Part shown: in pieces, positions 46,441 to 56,735 of the stretch
Layout: each line of letters starts with the position of its first letter
How positions within the stretch are numbered: position 1 is the first letter of the stretch
Source of the DNA: Hanleya hanleyi
Lineage: Eukaryota; Mollusca; Polyplacophora; Lepidopleurida; Hanleyidae
Direction: 5' to 3'
DNA: 64,000 bases
Assembly (NCBI GenBank): GCA_036873755.1
Contig: JAVTVY010020342.1
Location: forward strand, 1 to 64,000
Program-made: the position numbers and the translations under genes
The notes under the pieces: generated by a model
What the model saw: only the letters and a program-made list of their open reading frames with translations
Databases searched by the model: none
What the model was told of the DNA's origin: nothing

Positions 46441-47250
46441 CCTCTTTCTTCTCCTCCTTCTTCTTCTCCCGAATTGTCTTATTTAGTTCCCTAACTTTCC
46501 AACAAATTAACCGATTTCTCTCAAAGAAGTAATTATAGGTAATATAGGAAAAACTCCCTTGGGTCTTACTTAAGCACCGCCAAAAATTTGTTTTGTTTAA
46601 TTCTCCACAAAGACAAGTGTTTTCTACAAACAAATTACCCAAGTTTGATACTTTTGAAGATCGGGGTCAAAAGTGACGTTAAACAGCGTTGACTGACGTT
46701 TGAAATTGGGCTTTCGTCTGTTTTTGGATTTTCGTATACATTTAGCATGCATTTCTTTTTATATATCTGAAATATGACTCTTTGAACCAAACCGAAACTA
46801 GTGTAGTCAAAGGGAGGGAGGGAATCTGGCTTAATGTCACACTCAAGTTTGTTTCACTCATATGGTGACAGTCAGTTTGGTTGGTGGAGAAAGCCGGAGT
46901 ACCCGGAGAGAACCACCGCACTTCGGCAAGTAACTGACAAACTTTCACACATGGACCAGCTGGGGTGTATTCAAAGTCACCTTATCTGCCGAGATATTAA
47001 ATCAAAATATTACTTTGGTTCAAGGGGTCATATTTTAGTTATATTAAAAAAAACCATTGAAAGATGTATACGAAAAAGTCAAAACCAGACGACAGCTTAT
47101 CAAACGTCAGTAAACGCTGTTTTACGTCATTTTTGACACTGATTTTCAATAATATCAAACTTGGGTATTATTTCTGTACAAAACACAGTATTTTGCGCAG
47201 AATTAAAAAGATTATTTTTTTTGGCCATACTATCGTAATAGCTAGGGTTT
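46441..47250. mobile_element. Fold-back element with ~180 bp inverted arms
   Basis: The left arm (about 46560-46745), read on the minus strand, matches the right arm (about 47065-47235) in order: 'gtatacgaaaa', 'aaacgtcagt', 'aacgctgttt', 'tatcaaacttgggta', 'aaaacac' and 'gaattaaa'. By eye roughly 75% of positions match. The loop contains a SINE-like fragment (46831-46967). The left edge borders a (CTT)n-like tract at 46434-46470. No transposase is seen. Confidence 0.7.
46831..46967. repeat. Mollusc-type SINE-like fragment, third copy
   Basis: It reads 'taatgtcacactcaag', 'tcatatggtgacagtcagtt', 'acccggagagaaccaccg', 'cggcaagtaactgacaaac' and 'cacatggaccag'. It is better preserved at its right side than the copies at 673-780 and 7038-7146, and it lies in the loop of the fold-back element. 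Confidence 0.65.
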
Positions 47251-47280
47251 TTTTGTACGTTACAGTGACCTAGTGCCAGG

Positions 47281-47640
47281 TCCTTAATAACTATGGGACC
47301 ACGCAGATGTCGCCTATCCCAAAAATCAGGGAATCCTCGAAATTCAATTTTCTGTTTGTGGATACATCAGTGAGAAACGATATGCCAGGTACTGAGATCG
47401 TCAATGGTCAAATATCAACAGTGCCCTCCTCCCGCCTCCCCGCCCCCGCCCCCTCACCTCTCACAGGAAATTATTGTAAAAATGTCTGCGCTATTACTCC
47501 AGTCGAATGATGTGGATCTTGCGCAAATTTTCATGGATACCTCATGCTAATGACAAACAAGAATCCTATTGAGGTTGAAAAGGTCAAAGGTGAAGGCAAT
47601 TGGGTATGAAATAAAAATCAGGAAACCATTGAAAATTATA
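47281..47640. repeat. Unnamed dispersed repeat R, copy 1
   Basis: It shares 'gagaaacgatatgccaggta', 'ctgagatcgtcaa', 'gatgtggatctt', 'ctcatgctaatgacaaacaa' and 'cctattgaggttgaaa' with 52045-52500. A C-rich tract (47425-47460) inside could form a minus-strand G-quadruplex. It directly follows the fold-back element. The left margin of the second copy resembles the left margin of that element ('cttatttagt..ctaac'), so the two may be one unit. Confidence 0.65.
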
Positions 47641-48500
47641 TTTGTATGAGTGAATGTATTAGTGGGAAGTCTCTGTAACACGTCATAGATTTCCTTTTAA
47701 TGACATAGTCCATAGTGCCAATTAGGCCCTTGTTATTAATATTGTATCATAGCTGTAATATTGTACATAATATTGTAATATTTTATCATAGCTGTGATAT
47801 TGTACATAATATTGTAATATTGTATCATAGCTGTAAGTGAATTCAGCTGTGCTCTAATATTTAGTGCACTGGCCGAAAGTCTTAACAAAATACATATACC
47901 AGTATATAATCTCCACCGCTACCGTACGTATAACCATGGAGTTTACTGGAGTATCCAGAGCATACAACAGTGCTGAATAAGCACAGTACCGGTTGTGTGA
48001 CTTGCTGTAGTTAATCATGGGATAAAATGGCAAGATGAATTGATTGAGCACTGTAACACTGGGCTTATATAGTCCCCGGACGATAGACGCCGATGTGCCG
48101 TTAGAATACAATTGAATTGCATTTGACCGCATTCATCATCTAAATAAACCTGGTGGCAGAGCTAAAATAGAACACTAAGTTGCTGCAATGTCGACGAATG
48201 CTTCAGTCACAGATTATGACTTTTTAATTCACGTCTCCTCGTTTGTATCAATAGAGATTGGGGTTTTTTCTCGATAAAAGCATAGAATATATATTTCCAA
48301 ATTATATGGTGTAGTCCATTATATTATTGTATTCTGTAATGATATTTCGCCACCAAATTACGAATTTCATCGTGGAGCGTGCAATCCCATTGTAGGCTTC
48401 ATTAATTCAAAGAAAGGCATATAAATCGGAGTTGACTCCGAAGTTATTATACACACATAAGAGAGAAAATTTACATGAGTGAGGATATAGGTGTACTTAC
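47641..48500. other. No recognised gene; ~39 bp tandem repeat at 47738-47836
   Basis: About 2.5 units of 'tatcatagctgtaatattgt' plus 'acataatattgtaata'. The rest is unique. The 92-codon minus-strand frame (47854-48132) has no domain. Confidence 0.5.
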
Positions 48501-48990
48501 CGGTTAAACAAGATAAAACTGTAAAAGAAAATTCCAAATATTTCTCTCTGTTTTTAGTCATTTTGAATATCGGTAGTGTACTGTTCCGTGAAATGACAAA
48601 TGATACGTTTGAAGTTCTCCTTGGCAATGGTTATCTTGTTATCAGACAAAACAATTGACGATCTCTCCACTGTGATCGTCCTCAGTAAATAGTCTGGAAA
48701 GATGCGTAACTCTGTAACTCCGATCTACCTTCACCTCAGCCAACAACTGAAACAACTTTCGCTGTCAAGTTTGTCGGAAAACCTAGGACTGTCCGCTGAA
48801 AACGGAATGCAGTTGAAAAGAAGCGTCTGTCAATTCCGATTTCAAATCACTGTACTAGGGGAATGTTAACTTCAACATCGGCACACACTGCTCCAAGTCC
48901 GAGGATTTAAACTGAGCGCTTAACGTAAATATCCAGCGGTTCCCCGCATCACAAGGCGATCACGTCCGCATTCTCTTAAATAAACCGTGA
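48501..48990 (-). other. Candidate first exon with promoter (minus strand)
   Basis: Read on the minus strand: a TATA-like TTTATTTAAG near 48972-48982, a moderately GC-rich region, then an ATG at 48561-48559 in context 'attcaaaATGA'. Twenty codons follow (MTKNREKYLEFSFTVLSCLT plus one base) up to a strong donor ACCG|GTAAGTAC at 48501/48500. The upstream part has coding-like frames in two phases, all interrupted, which would suit a 5'UTR. The N-terminus is hydrophobic, as in a signal anchor. No downstream exon was identified, so this remains speculative. Confidence 0.22.
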
Positions 48991-49228
48991 TGCGTCAAGT
49001 CGCGCAGTTTTCTTCCTGGACTGACCACTAGCTACAAGCCCTCTGTACACTTGTCCTGAGCAGTACAAACCCCCGTCAACTACCAGAAACGTTCCCGGCT
49101 TACAGAGGGGTAACCGGTTGAGGGACGTCCGATTGGAAGAAATCCACCCATAGCTACGGCGTCCCGTTCCCTAATGTGCCAAGGATATCCACACTAATTT
49201 TTGCCCGTGTAAATCAATCGGGCTTCAT

Positions 49229-49468
49229 TCACAGCAGAACTTCATTGGAACCTAGGGGCCTGGCAAAAAGCGTAATACTTGCAGGCTGACCACGCATGGG
49301 TAACCGGCAATGGAAAAATTGATTGCCCCACAGCTTGCACTGCACAGTGGCACACTGCCCCTTCCACACTATCTCTATTGTATACGGATGACTTTTCTGT
49401 GGCTTCAGACCATTAGCATTGGATATAGTCCTTGTAGAAAACAGTGTTTGTCCTGGGTTTGCTATCAC
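49229..49468 (-). CDS. Coding-like ORF, unidentified (possible exon or relic)
   Basis: The minus-strand frame of 79 codons includes KSHPYTIEIVWKGQCATVQC and FHCRLPMRGQPAS, then ITLFARPLGSNEVLL and a stop. The composition looks like globular protein, with alternating hydrophobic strands and conserved-looking Cys and Trp. The segment ending 'TLFARPLGS' is loosely reminiscent of the beta-sandwich repeats of KY/hillarin-type proteins. That is only a visual impression. No upstream ATG or flanking splice sites are convincing. It lies on the same strand as, and upstream of, the candidate first exon at 48501-48990, so it would not be downstream in that transcript. Confidence 0.3.
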   Translation of the reverse strand: MIANPGQTLFSTRTISNANGLKPQKSHPYTIEIVWKGQCATVQCKLWGNQFFHCRLPMRGQPASITLFARPLGSNEVLL

Positions 49469-49788
49469 CCCTCAATGGCTGTATAGTGTAAATAGCTCGA
49501 AAATCAATTTGTGAAGGAAACTCATTTACCCAGGTTTACCTAATTTTAACAGAATCCCGAGATCTAAACCCAAACTAAAGCTAAACGAGATACAAAACAT
49601 GTCAGTCATACAACATTTAACTGACAGAGTGTGAACTATAACTACATTATATAGTGATGTATTAGAGTGACAAATAGAAGGTCTAAGGTAGGTATTCTGT
49701 GTGCAGCTGCTGTCAAAAGCATTTTAATAATTGAAATACTTTTCGTGAATTTGTCACGCGCCACATTTTGACAGTGCGAATCTCTTCA

Positions 49789-50428
49789 GGTCAGGACGAG
49801 TACATTCTGAACCAGGTGAAGGAGTACACTCTGATTCAGGTGAAACAGAAGTATACTCTGATCCAGGTGAAGCAGGAGTACACTCTGATTCAGGTGAAGC
49901 AGGAGTACACTCTGATGCAGGTGAAGCGGGAGTACACTCTGATTCAAGTGACGGAGTACTCTCTGAATCAGGTGAAGCAGAAGTATACTCTGATTCAGAT
50001 GAAGCAGGAGTACACTCTGATTCAGGTGAAGCAGGAATACACTCTGATTCATGTGAAGCAGGAGTACACTCTGATTCAGGTGAAGCAGGAGTACACTCTG
50101 ATTCAGGTGAAGCAGGAGTACACTCTGATTCAGGCGAAGGAGTGCACACTGATTCAGGTGAAGCAGGAGTACACTCTGATTCAGGTGAAGGAGTACACAC
50201 TGATTCAGGTGAAGCAGGAGTACACTCTGGTTCAGGTGAAGGAGTACACTCTGATTCAGGTGAAGCAGGAGTACACTCTTATTCAGGTGAAGCAGGAGTA
50301 CACTCTCATTCAGGTGAAGCAGGAGTACACTCTGATTCAGGTGAAGCAGGCGTACACTCTGATTCAGATGAAGCAAGAGTACAGTCTGATTCAGGTGAAC
50401 CATGCAGATATCCCATTAAAAGGTCTTT
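49789..50428. repeat. 27/24 bp minisatellite, block 1
   Basis: The core is GTACACTCTGATTCAGGTGA, then 'agcagga'. Unit lengths are 27 bp, or 24 bp where 'gca' is missing. The block starts 'ggtcaggacgagtacattct' and ends 'atgcagatatcccattaaaa' then 'ggtctt'. Confidence 0.96.
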
Positions 50429-50432
50429 AAAA

Positions 50433-50836
50433 GGTCAGGACGAGTACATTCTGAACCAGGTGAAGGAGTACACTCTGATTCAGGTGAAGCAGAAGTATAC
50501 TCTGATCCAGGTGAAGCAGGAGTACACTCTGATTCAGGTGAAGCAGGAGTACACTCTGATGCAGGTGAAGCGGGAGTACACTCTGATTCAAGTGACGGAG
50601 TACACTCTGAATCAGGTGAAGCAGAAGTATACTCTGATTCAGGTGAAGCAGGAGTACACTCTGATTCAGGTGAAGCAGGAATACACTCTGATTCATGTGA
50701 AGCAGGAGTACACTTTGATTCAGGTGAAGCAGGAGTACACTCTGATTCAGGTGAAGCAGGAGTACACTCTGATTCAGATGAAGCAAGAGTACACTCTGAT
50801 TCAGGTGAACCATGCAGATATCCCATTAAAAGGTCT
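50433..50836. repeat. 27/24 bp minisatellite, block 2
   Basis: This is a direct duplicate of block 1. It has the same start word (ggtcaggacgagtacattct), the same order of variant units at its left side (24 bp unit, GATCCAG, GATGCAG, CAAGTGACGG) and the same end word. It is shorter by about nine units, which fits block duplication followed by unit loss, or the reverse. Confidence 0.95.
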
Positions 50837-50908
50837 ACATTTGCCTGCAAGAGATAAACGGTCAACATTTTCCTATGACAGCATGGTGTCCTTGTGGTCA
50901 AACCGTTT

Positions 50909-51008
50909 CACTGAGTAATAGTGTATTAGTATACCAGTCACGCTGAGTAATAGTGTATTAGTATACCAGTCACGCTGAGTAATAGTGTACTAGTATACCA
51001 GTCACGCT
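50909..51008. repeat. 32 bp tandem repeat, 3 units
   Basis: CACTGAGTAATAGTGTATTA, then 'gtataccagt', starting at about 50909, 50941 and 50973 with near identity. Confidence 0.95.
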
Positions 51009-52044
51009 TTGATTGTGACTGTTCATGCGAACATCATGGCAATGTACGTAGATGCAAACGGCCCAAGCCATCAACTCGAAAAAAACGCAATTTAAATGCA
51101 TAGAAAATCCACAGTTTCTTACACTTCACAGTGGTTATGTATTTATATCCTGTTAATGAGCTGTGTCTCTGCAACGCAATTTTTGTTTGTATATCAAAGT
51201 CGTTTAAACGAAACATCCTGCCCGTATCTGTCCATAAAACGCACAGGCTATCTATAACGTTTGCCAAAACAGAAAACTCCCCAAAGCAGAATGTACTTAG
51301 TTATTAGTTAGAAATGAGTACCCTTGACATTTCATGGTTGGTAGATTCAAGTGGTGAAGTGGTCGATAGGCTACTAGGCTAACTACGCCAAAATGGTACA
51401 ACTACCTCCACTCATAGTGTTTCCCTTTTAGATCGTAGAAAAGGTTCATCTGAGTACATAATGGAGGAACACAGTAATATCTAATGTGTTGTCGCAATAA
51501 ATTAGAAGTTCAAAGTACTAGTAAAGAGATACCGTGGGAATCTCACTGTACATATTGTAAAAATATTCTTAAAATTATCGCCATATCAACTACGGTATAC
51601 ATGATTATTGCAAGTGGCATAGCTGAATTTTCACGTTTCTACTTCCGATGAAACAATGATTTGCGTTTTATGAATCCCTCGGACGAATACGCACCCTCTA
51701 CCCCACCAAACACTCCGACAACCAATGAGCATATCAAATGGAAGAGTATCACCTGGAGAGTGGAACCGATGTGTGTGTCCTGAAAGGAACCCCAACAACT
51801 CGTGTGTACCTTTGAAGGTATATCACCGTACAGTCTATAGTCCAGCTGTCACGTGACATTTGTCTGAAGTAGGAATATTTGTCCATGTGGGAAATTCGGC
51901 TAATCAAACAGCCTCCACGTGGTATTTGTTAAACGATGACAAATGTACGGTACTGATCTTAGGGCTGTGGTGAACAAAGCTTACACTGGAGATGTACGGT
52001 ATGTACGGTATACGGCTATTGAATCCCTTCTCGTCCAGACTTTC
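51009..52044. other. No recognised feature
   Basis: About 1 kb of unique sequence. The 77-codon minus-strand frame (51034-51267) has no domain. Confidence 0.5.
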
Positions 52045-52500
52045 CTTATTTAGTTTCTTAACCTTTCAACAAATTAAAAATCCTCTCAGATTTCACCTGG
52101 ATACCTATGGGTTCATGCAAATTTCGCTTAGCAAAAAACCTCATCGTGGCCTAAAAATCAGAAATTTTAATTTTTGTGCTGGTGGATATATGAAGAGAGG
52201 AAGACGATGCATCCCAAAAGAAAACTGAGGTCAAAATTGAGATATATGAGAAACGATATGCCTGGCACTGAAACTGTCAAAGATCCCCCCAAACAACGAC
52301 AACAACAACCACAGGGTACTGTTGAAAACATCGTCTGTGCTATTTCTTTGGTCAAAGGATGTGGACTGTCATCAAAATTCAGGAATATCTCACGCTGAAG
52401 ACAAACAAGTGACCTATTCAGGTTGAAATTTTAATGAGTGGATGAGTCATTTTAATGAGTGGATGTCGAGTATCACGATACATGTCAAAAGGCGAAGGTC
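52045..52500. repeat. Unnamed dispersed repeat R, copy 2
   Basis: It begins 'cttatttagtttcttaacct', like the left edge near 46476. It then shares 'gagaaacgatatgcctggca', 'ctgaaactgtcaa', 'gatgtggactgt', 'tcacgctgaagacaaacaag' and 'cctattcaggttgaaa' with 47281-47640. It lacks the long inverted arms, so it looks like an internally shortened relative. Confidence 0.65.
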
Positions 52501-52934
52501 AATGACCACCTGAAACTCACTGAAACCTGAAAGACATCTATTCCAATGTGCCTATTCAATTCATTTATTTCATCAATAGAAGAAAATTTACAAGTCGGAG
52601 GTGAAACAAAAGGACAAATATAAAATATTTATAAAACATACGTGACTAATAAATAGAAACATTGACGGGATTAAAATCCCATGGAGATTGTTTTATCCCT
52701 TAACAGAAACATATCAACATCGCTAATAGTCGCATGCATTCCTCCGTCGTATAGTTGACATGAACAATATAATATGAAGATATATGCCGCCCAGTGCGTA
52801 TCATGGTTAAACAAATGTTCTACATATATAATGAACTGCACAAACAATATTGATACATCCCAATCAGACTGTCAGTAAATAACTTTCACCTTAAACACAT
52901 TGACATAGTAACTTTTAATGCAGAGTACGTATTT
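52501..52934. other. No recognised feature
   Basis: Unique AT-rich sequence between repeat R and the LINE relic. It may include the LINE 3' region, but no tail was identified. Confidence 0.4.
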
Positions 52935-54010
52935 CAATGTCAAGTAATTGTTTACATTTCCTTGTTGGTTTTATAACCATGAACTTTGTTTTATTTGTGT
53001 TCGAAGCAGTTTTAATAACCTTTTAGTAACCTTTTATTTCCAGTGAATAGTAAGAAAAGTCCGTGGAATAAAAGGGTCTATATAAGTTACGGTTGTAATT
53101 TCTTGTAGAATATAGATGAACTTCAGACATGCGCTTGAACATTGGGTGAACGGAAATGGAGAAGGTATCTGTGTGATGCATAAACTTTTGAGTTGATAGA
53201 AGTATATATATGATAGTCATTCAAAACAATGAGTGGAAGACTGTTGAGGTTGATAAGGGGAAGGGCTTTATGTTCTAGTCTACCAGATAAGGACAATATA
53301 CGCGTGTGACTTTCTTTTGCAGAGTAATGAGTGGTGTCCAATGTGACGGATATGTGTTACCCCATACCAAGTTACAATAAGAAAGGTATGGATAAATTAG
53401 TGAAAAGTAAAGGATGAATAACGTCTTTTTGTTTAATTGTTCTTCAATGTGGTTAATAACCCCAATATTTCTAGAGATTTCTTTCGATAACTCAATAATG
53501 TGTTTAGTCCAGTTTAATTTATCGTTTATAAAGACGCCTAAGAATTACTTAATTTACTTTGACTGCTCCACTTTTTCATTCGTACTTCCAGATATACGTA
53601 GTTCAATGTTATGTAATTGTTTACATTTCCTTTGTTGGTTTTATAACCATGAACTTTGTTTTATTTGTGTTTGAAGCAGTTGATTGCACAAGAGCCAATT
53701 AGTACGTTTTTGGAGTTCAGTCGACATAGTGTTTGAGAGACCAACCGGATCATATCCAGATAGATGAACGCAACTATCGTTAGCAAAAAGAATAGTGTTC
53801 ATTAACGAGGATGCCTTGATTGAATCATTAATATGGATAAGGAATATAATGGGACCAAGTATAGATCCCTGGAGAACGCCACACTTCACGTTAAGGGTTA
53901 TTAGGCTCTTGTTTATTCTGCTAGCTGATGTACTATTTGCTCCTGTAAAGCATAGTATTTCTATCGATGTCAAAGGGGCATACATTGAGATGGATACATA
54001 TATTTGTGAC
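52935..54010 (-). pseudogene. Dead non-LTR retrotransposon reverse transcriptase
   Basis: The minus-strand frame at 53641-53985 contains GVLQGSILGPIIFLIHIND, then LFANDSCVHLSG and LSNTMSTELQKRTNWL. These are RT palm motifs of CR1/L2/Jockey-type LINEs. The catalytic FADD is changed to FAND. Downstream (towards 53023), in shifting frames, are 'KTKFMVIKPTKE', 'FLGVFINDKLNWTKHI', 'ISRNIGVINHI', 'YLSYCNLVWGNTY', 'LQKKVTR' and 'YRPFYSTDFSYYSLEIKGY', the usual thumb and C-terminal order. At least two frameshifts and in-frame stops are present. A ~70 bp piece (53612-53683) is repeated at 52940-53010, beyond the truncated end. It is inactive. Confidence 0.85.
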
Positions 54011-55543
54011 CAGTATTAGGCATAAATAAATTACTTTTGTCTAATGACCTCCTGCTCCAATTCTCAAATTGGAATAGTTAAAAAAAAACGGATTACAAAA
54101 CCCTTCATGATTCCGAAGACCATGACATGCAGCATTCGAAGAAAGAACAGAAACGGAACGGAAAAGTTGAAGCCTGTGGTTGCCCTTGCCTCACTAATTC
54201 CCTGACAGCTGGTGAAATCTCTGGTTTCTGATTTCACATGTATGACAGTAGCGGCATTCCGAATGACTGACATTCACATTTCCAAAAGACCAAGGTTTTT
54301 AATTAAGCGTGATAACTATGATAACGGTAACGTGGCATCCCTAAAGGCTACTGGTCAGTGTAATTATGCGGCCTCCAGCAATTATTGTCATATCGGACTG
54401 ACCGTGAGCGCGAAGAGCGCCGCGCCAGATATAATTATGTGCTAGAACAGACAAAGGTGCCGTTCGGCTGTGAAAGATGACCATCCACAAGCTATTCATT
54501 TAGGCAGACAACTGTACAAGGGCAGCATACTAGGCTGACAATTATCACATATAACAAAAGGAGAAATGCTAAACCAGAGACTATAGAAGGTGGCTAAACC
54601 AAACTGTCAAGCTAACTTTATGACTGACAGAAAAGCTTGGGGGAAACTGGTACCCGTATGGAATATTGTATTTGATTATGTATATATACTTTGCTATGCT
54701 GGCGTCCCCCCCCCCGAGCGGTTTACTAAAACCCATCAAAACGATAGAAAAACGATAGACTGAACTTATTCACATTTGTACATGGTCCGTGTAACGCTTA
54801 GCAATTCGATTTTGAATTCTTCATTCACGAGAAGAATAAATAAACGAAAATTGAACGCTCGATTTTCAGTTTTAGTTTTTGGTTCTCTGTTAAGTGTTAC
54901 ACGGTAACAAGTGTTACAGACTGCAGGCACTACGGGTTATATGTTTAAATCACTGCACATAACCAACAGACCTGATGATGAGAGATGGTATTCTTAGTAT
55001 ACTAGTGTGTACAAATGTAAATATGTGGAAATCGTCTTTATCGCTTTATTATTCAAGTTTTCTAGTCGAAATCGCTCAAAATCGAGCGATGTATCGCGCA
55101 ATCATGATCAGGGCAATATAATGAGCAATCAATACTCTGTAATGTATATATTCAGATGGCCAGAAGAGTAGCAGCTATCAAGATAATACTCTATTGTGAA
55201 AACAGTACTATAGTCTGGATTCTTCTGGTGAGTCCCTTAGGCCGGACCTCTGCAATATCCTAACTTCATTATGGCTACAACTAACGAAAAACTATGAAAG
55301 ACACGAGAAACCTTAGTGCAGGTTCCTCGGTCTCTGATGGACTGAAATGCACTACGACCTTTTCAATCAAAATTTAGATCTTTGAATTATGGACGCGTAA
55401 ATTCCTTAAGAAAATTAATATCACTAATTAATATCATTAATATGCCTTATAATTAGTTTGGAAGTTTATCAGTGCCTCTGATCGATCTTTTTCATCTAAA
55501 ACGCAACATTATATTAATTATGTAGGGTGTCACATGCCCTCGC
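54011..55543. other. No recognised gene; scattered fragments
   Basis: Unique sequence with a ten-C run near 54706. There is a weak inverted repeat around 54765-55030 ('cacatttgtaca' / 'tgtacaaatgt'; 'gtgtaacgcttagc' / 'gttaagtgttacac'). A 28 bp fragment of family X ('ctttgaattatggacgcg') lies at 55374-55403. Confidence 0.45.
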
Positions 55544-55990
55544 GTGTTTTCAGGGTGTGACCCCCCTCCCCCCGCCCAATTTCGTGTGTTTCTGTTTATT
55601 TTGCTCAAATACTACTCTTCTCAAAACACGCTAAATAATGTATTTCGACAGTTCTCATTGGTTTGCATTTCCACTGAGGATACCCATCAAACGATCAGTG
55701 GATTGGCCGCGGAAGTTGTTGCGAGCCACACAACCGATGGAGTGGGCTGCTTTCTCATGCATGTTTCACCGTTGTTTCGAACATAGCGGTTTCCTCGCTA
55801 TTTCCCCCCCCCTCTTTCGCCTTATTTCACAAAATACAGACATAGCACTGTACTTAGTACACACAAAAATAATGTATTTCAATAGTTCTCATCCGTTTGA
55901 AAATTCCATTGAGGATATGAGTTAAACAATCGATGGATTATTTGTGGGGTTCATTCATAACACAGCAATATATATTCGTAGCAATCGGTA
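55544..55990. repeat. Diverged ~235 bp direct duplication
   Basis: 'aataatgtatttcgacagtt' and 'ctgaggatacccatcaaacg' (first copy, about 55634-55710) recur as 'aataatgtatttcaatagtt' and 'ttgaggatatgagttaaaca' (second copy, about 55869-55940). Each is preceded by a C-rich run (55560-55576 and 55804-55813). Confidence 0.7.
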
Positions 55991-56212
55991 AGGTAGGCTC
56001 ACAATATTCATTAAATGCTAAGCAATTTAATTTAACTTATTTTATTTATTTCCAAGAATTACCATCGTGCTCAGATGATCCATTTACAGGCTCCGTCAGC
56101 TAAGGCTATAAAAAAAACAAGAGCCAAACTTGACTTCAATATACGCTCGCACAAGACATCTACTCTCCTTTTGTATCTTCTGAAATCGATTTAAGATTAT
56201 TTCCAGATTTGA

Positions 56213-56225
56213 GGTCACAGTGACC
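56213..56225. promoter_or_regulatory. Perfect GGTCACAGTGACC palindrome (ERE-identical)
   Basis: It is identical to the classic vitellogenin estrogen response element (GGTCA nnn TGACC). It is followed by 'ttgac', giving an overlapping TGACCTTGA, the complement of the ERR/SF-1 site TCAAGGTCA. Function is not implied by sequence alone. Confidence 0.5.
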
Positions 56226-56400
56226 TTGACTTTTGATTTTGATTTAAATTTTGGTAGATGAAACATCGCCTCCCCTTAATGCATCTACAGACACGATTTT
56301 TAAAAAGTGACGAACTTAATTTTAGTACATGACACATCGTCTCCCGTTAATGTATCTATGGACAAAAAAAGCTCGGTTTTTAACAATTTCCCGATTTTGG

Positions 56401-56413
56401 GGTCACAGTGACC
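56401..56413. promoter_or_regulatory. Perfect GGTCACAGTGACC palindrome (second)
   Basis: The same 13 bp palindrome, followed by 'atggcc' instead of 'ttgac', so the overlapping ERR-type site is lost in this unit. Confidence 0.5.
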
Positions 56414-56516
56414 ATGGCCTTTATCCTTGACATAAATTGGTATGTGACACATCATCTCCCTTTAATGTATCTACTGACACGAAAAAAATCGATTTTTTAT
56501 GATTTCCTAATTTTGG

Positions 56517-56529
56517 GGTCACAGTGACC
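56517..56529. promoter_or_regulatory. Perfect GGTCACAGTGACC palindrome (third)
   Basis: The same palindrome with an overlapping TGACCTTGA, then 'catttgaccatgacc', giving further TGACC half-sites. Confidence 0.5.
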
Positions 56530-56722
56530 TTGACATTTGACCATGACCTTAATTTGGTACATGACACATCGTCTGCCTTTGACACAAAAATAGCAATTTT
56601 TTAAAACAATTTCCTAATTTTGGGGTCCCAGTGACCTTGACCTAGATTTTGGTACATAACACATCCCCCTAATGTATTTACTAACACAAAAATGGCTAAT
56701 TTTAACAATTTCCTGATTTTGG

Positions 56723-56735
56723 GGTCACAGTGACC
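56723..56735. promoter_or_regulatory. Perfect GGTCACAGTGACC palindrome (fourth)
   Basis: The same palindrome, followed by 'ttggtatttgacctagacc'. Degenerate versions are at 56624-56636 (GGTCCCAGTGACC) and 56842-56854 (GGTCACAGTGATG). Confidence 0.5.

Larger units (their letters stand above)
49749..50918 (+). other. 389-codon open frame through a duplicated 27 bp array
   Basis: One plus-strand frame is free of stops from 49749 to the stop ending at 50918. In the first block it encodes repeats of VHSDSGEAG. In the second block, because the blocks are offset by 644 bp (not a multiple of three), it encodes repeats of YTLIQVKQE. No in-frame ATG precedes the array. A possible acceptor 'aatctcttcag' ends at 49787. 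Four of the six frames are open over long stretches. The phase change between blocks argues against one selected protein, while the 24/27 bp unit lengths leave coding use possible. Confidence 0.35.

Noticed and set aside
54765..55030. Possible TIR element ('cacatttgtaca' / 'tgtacaaatgt')
   Set aside because: The matches are short and unequally spaced and there is no target duplication, so it is too weak to call.
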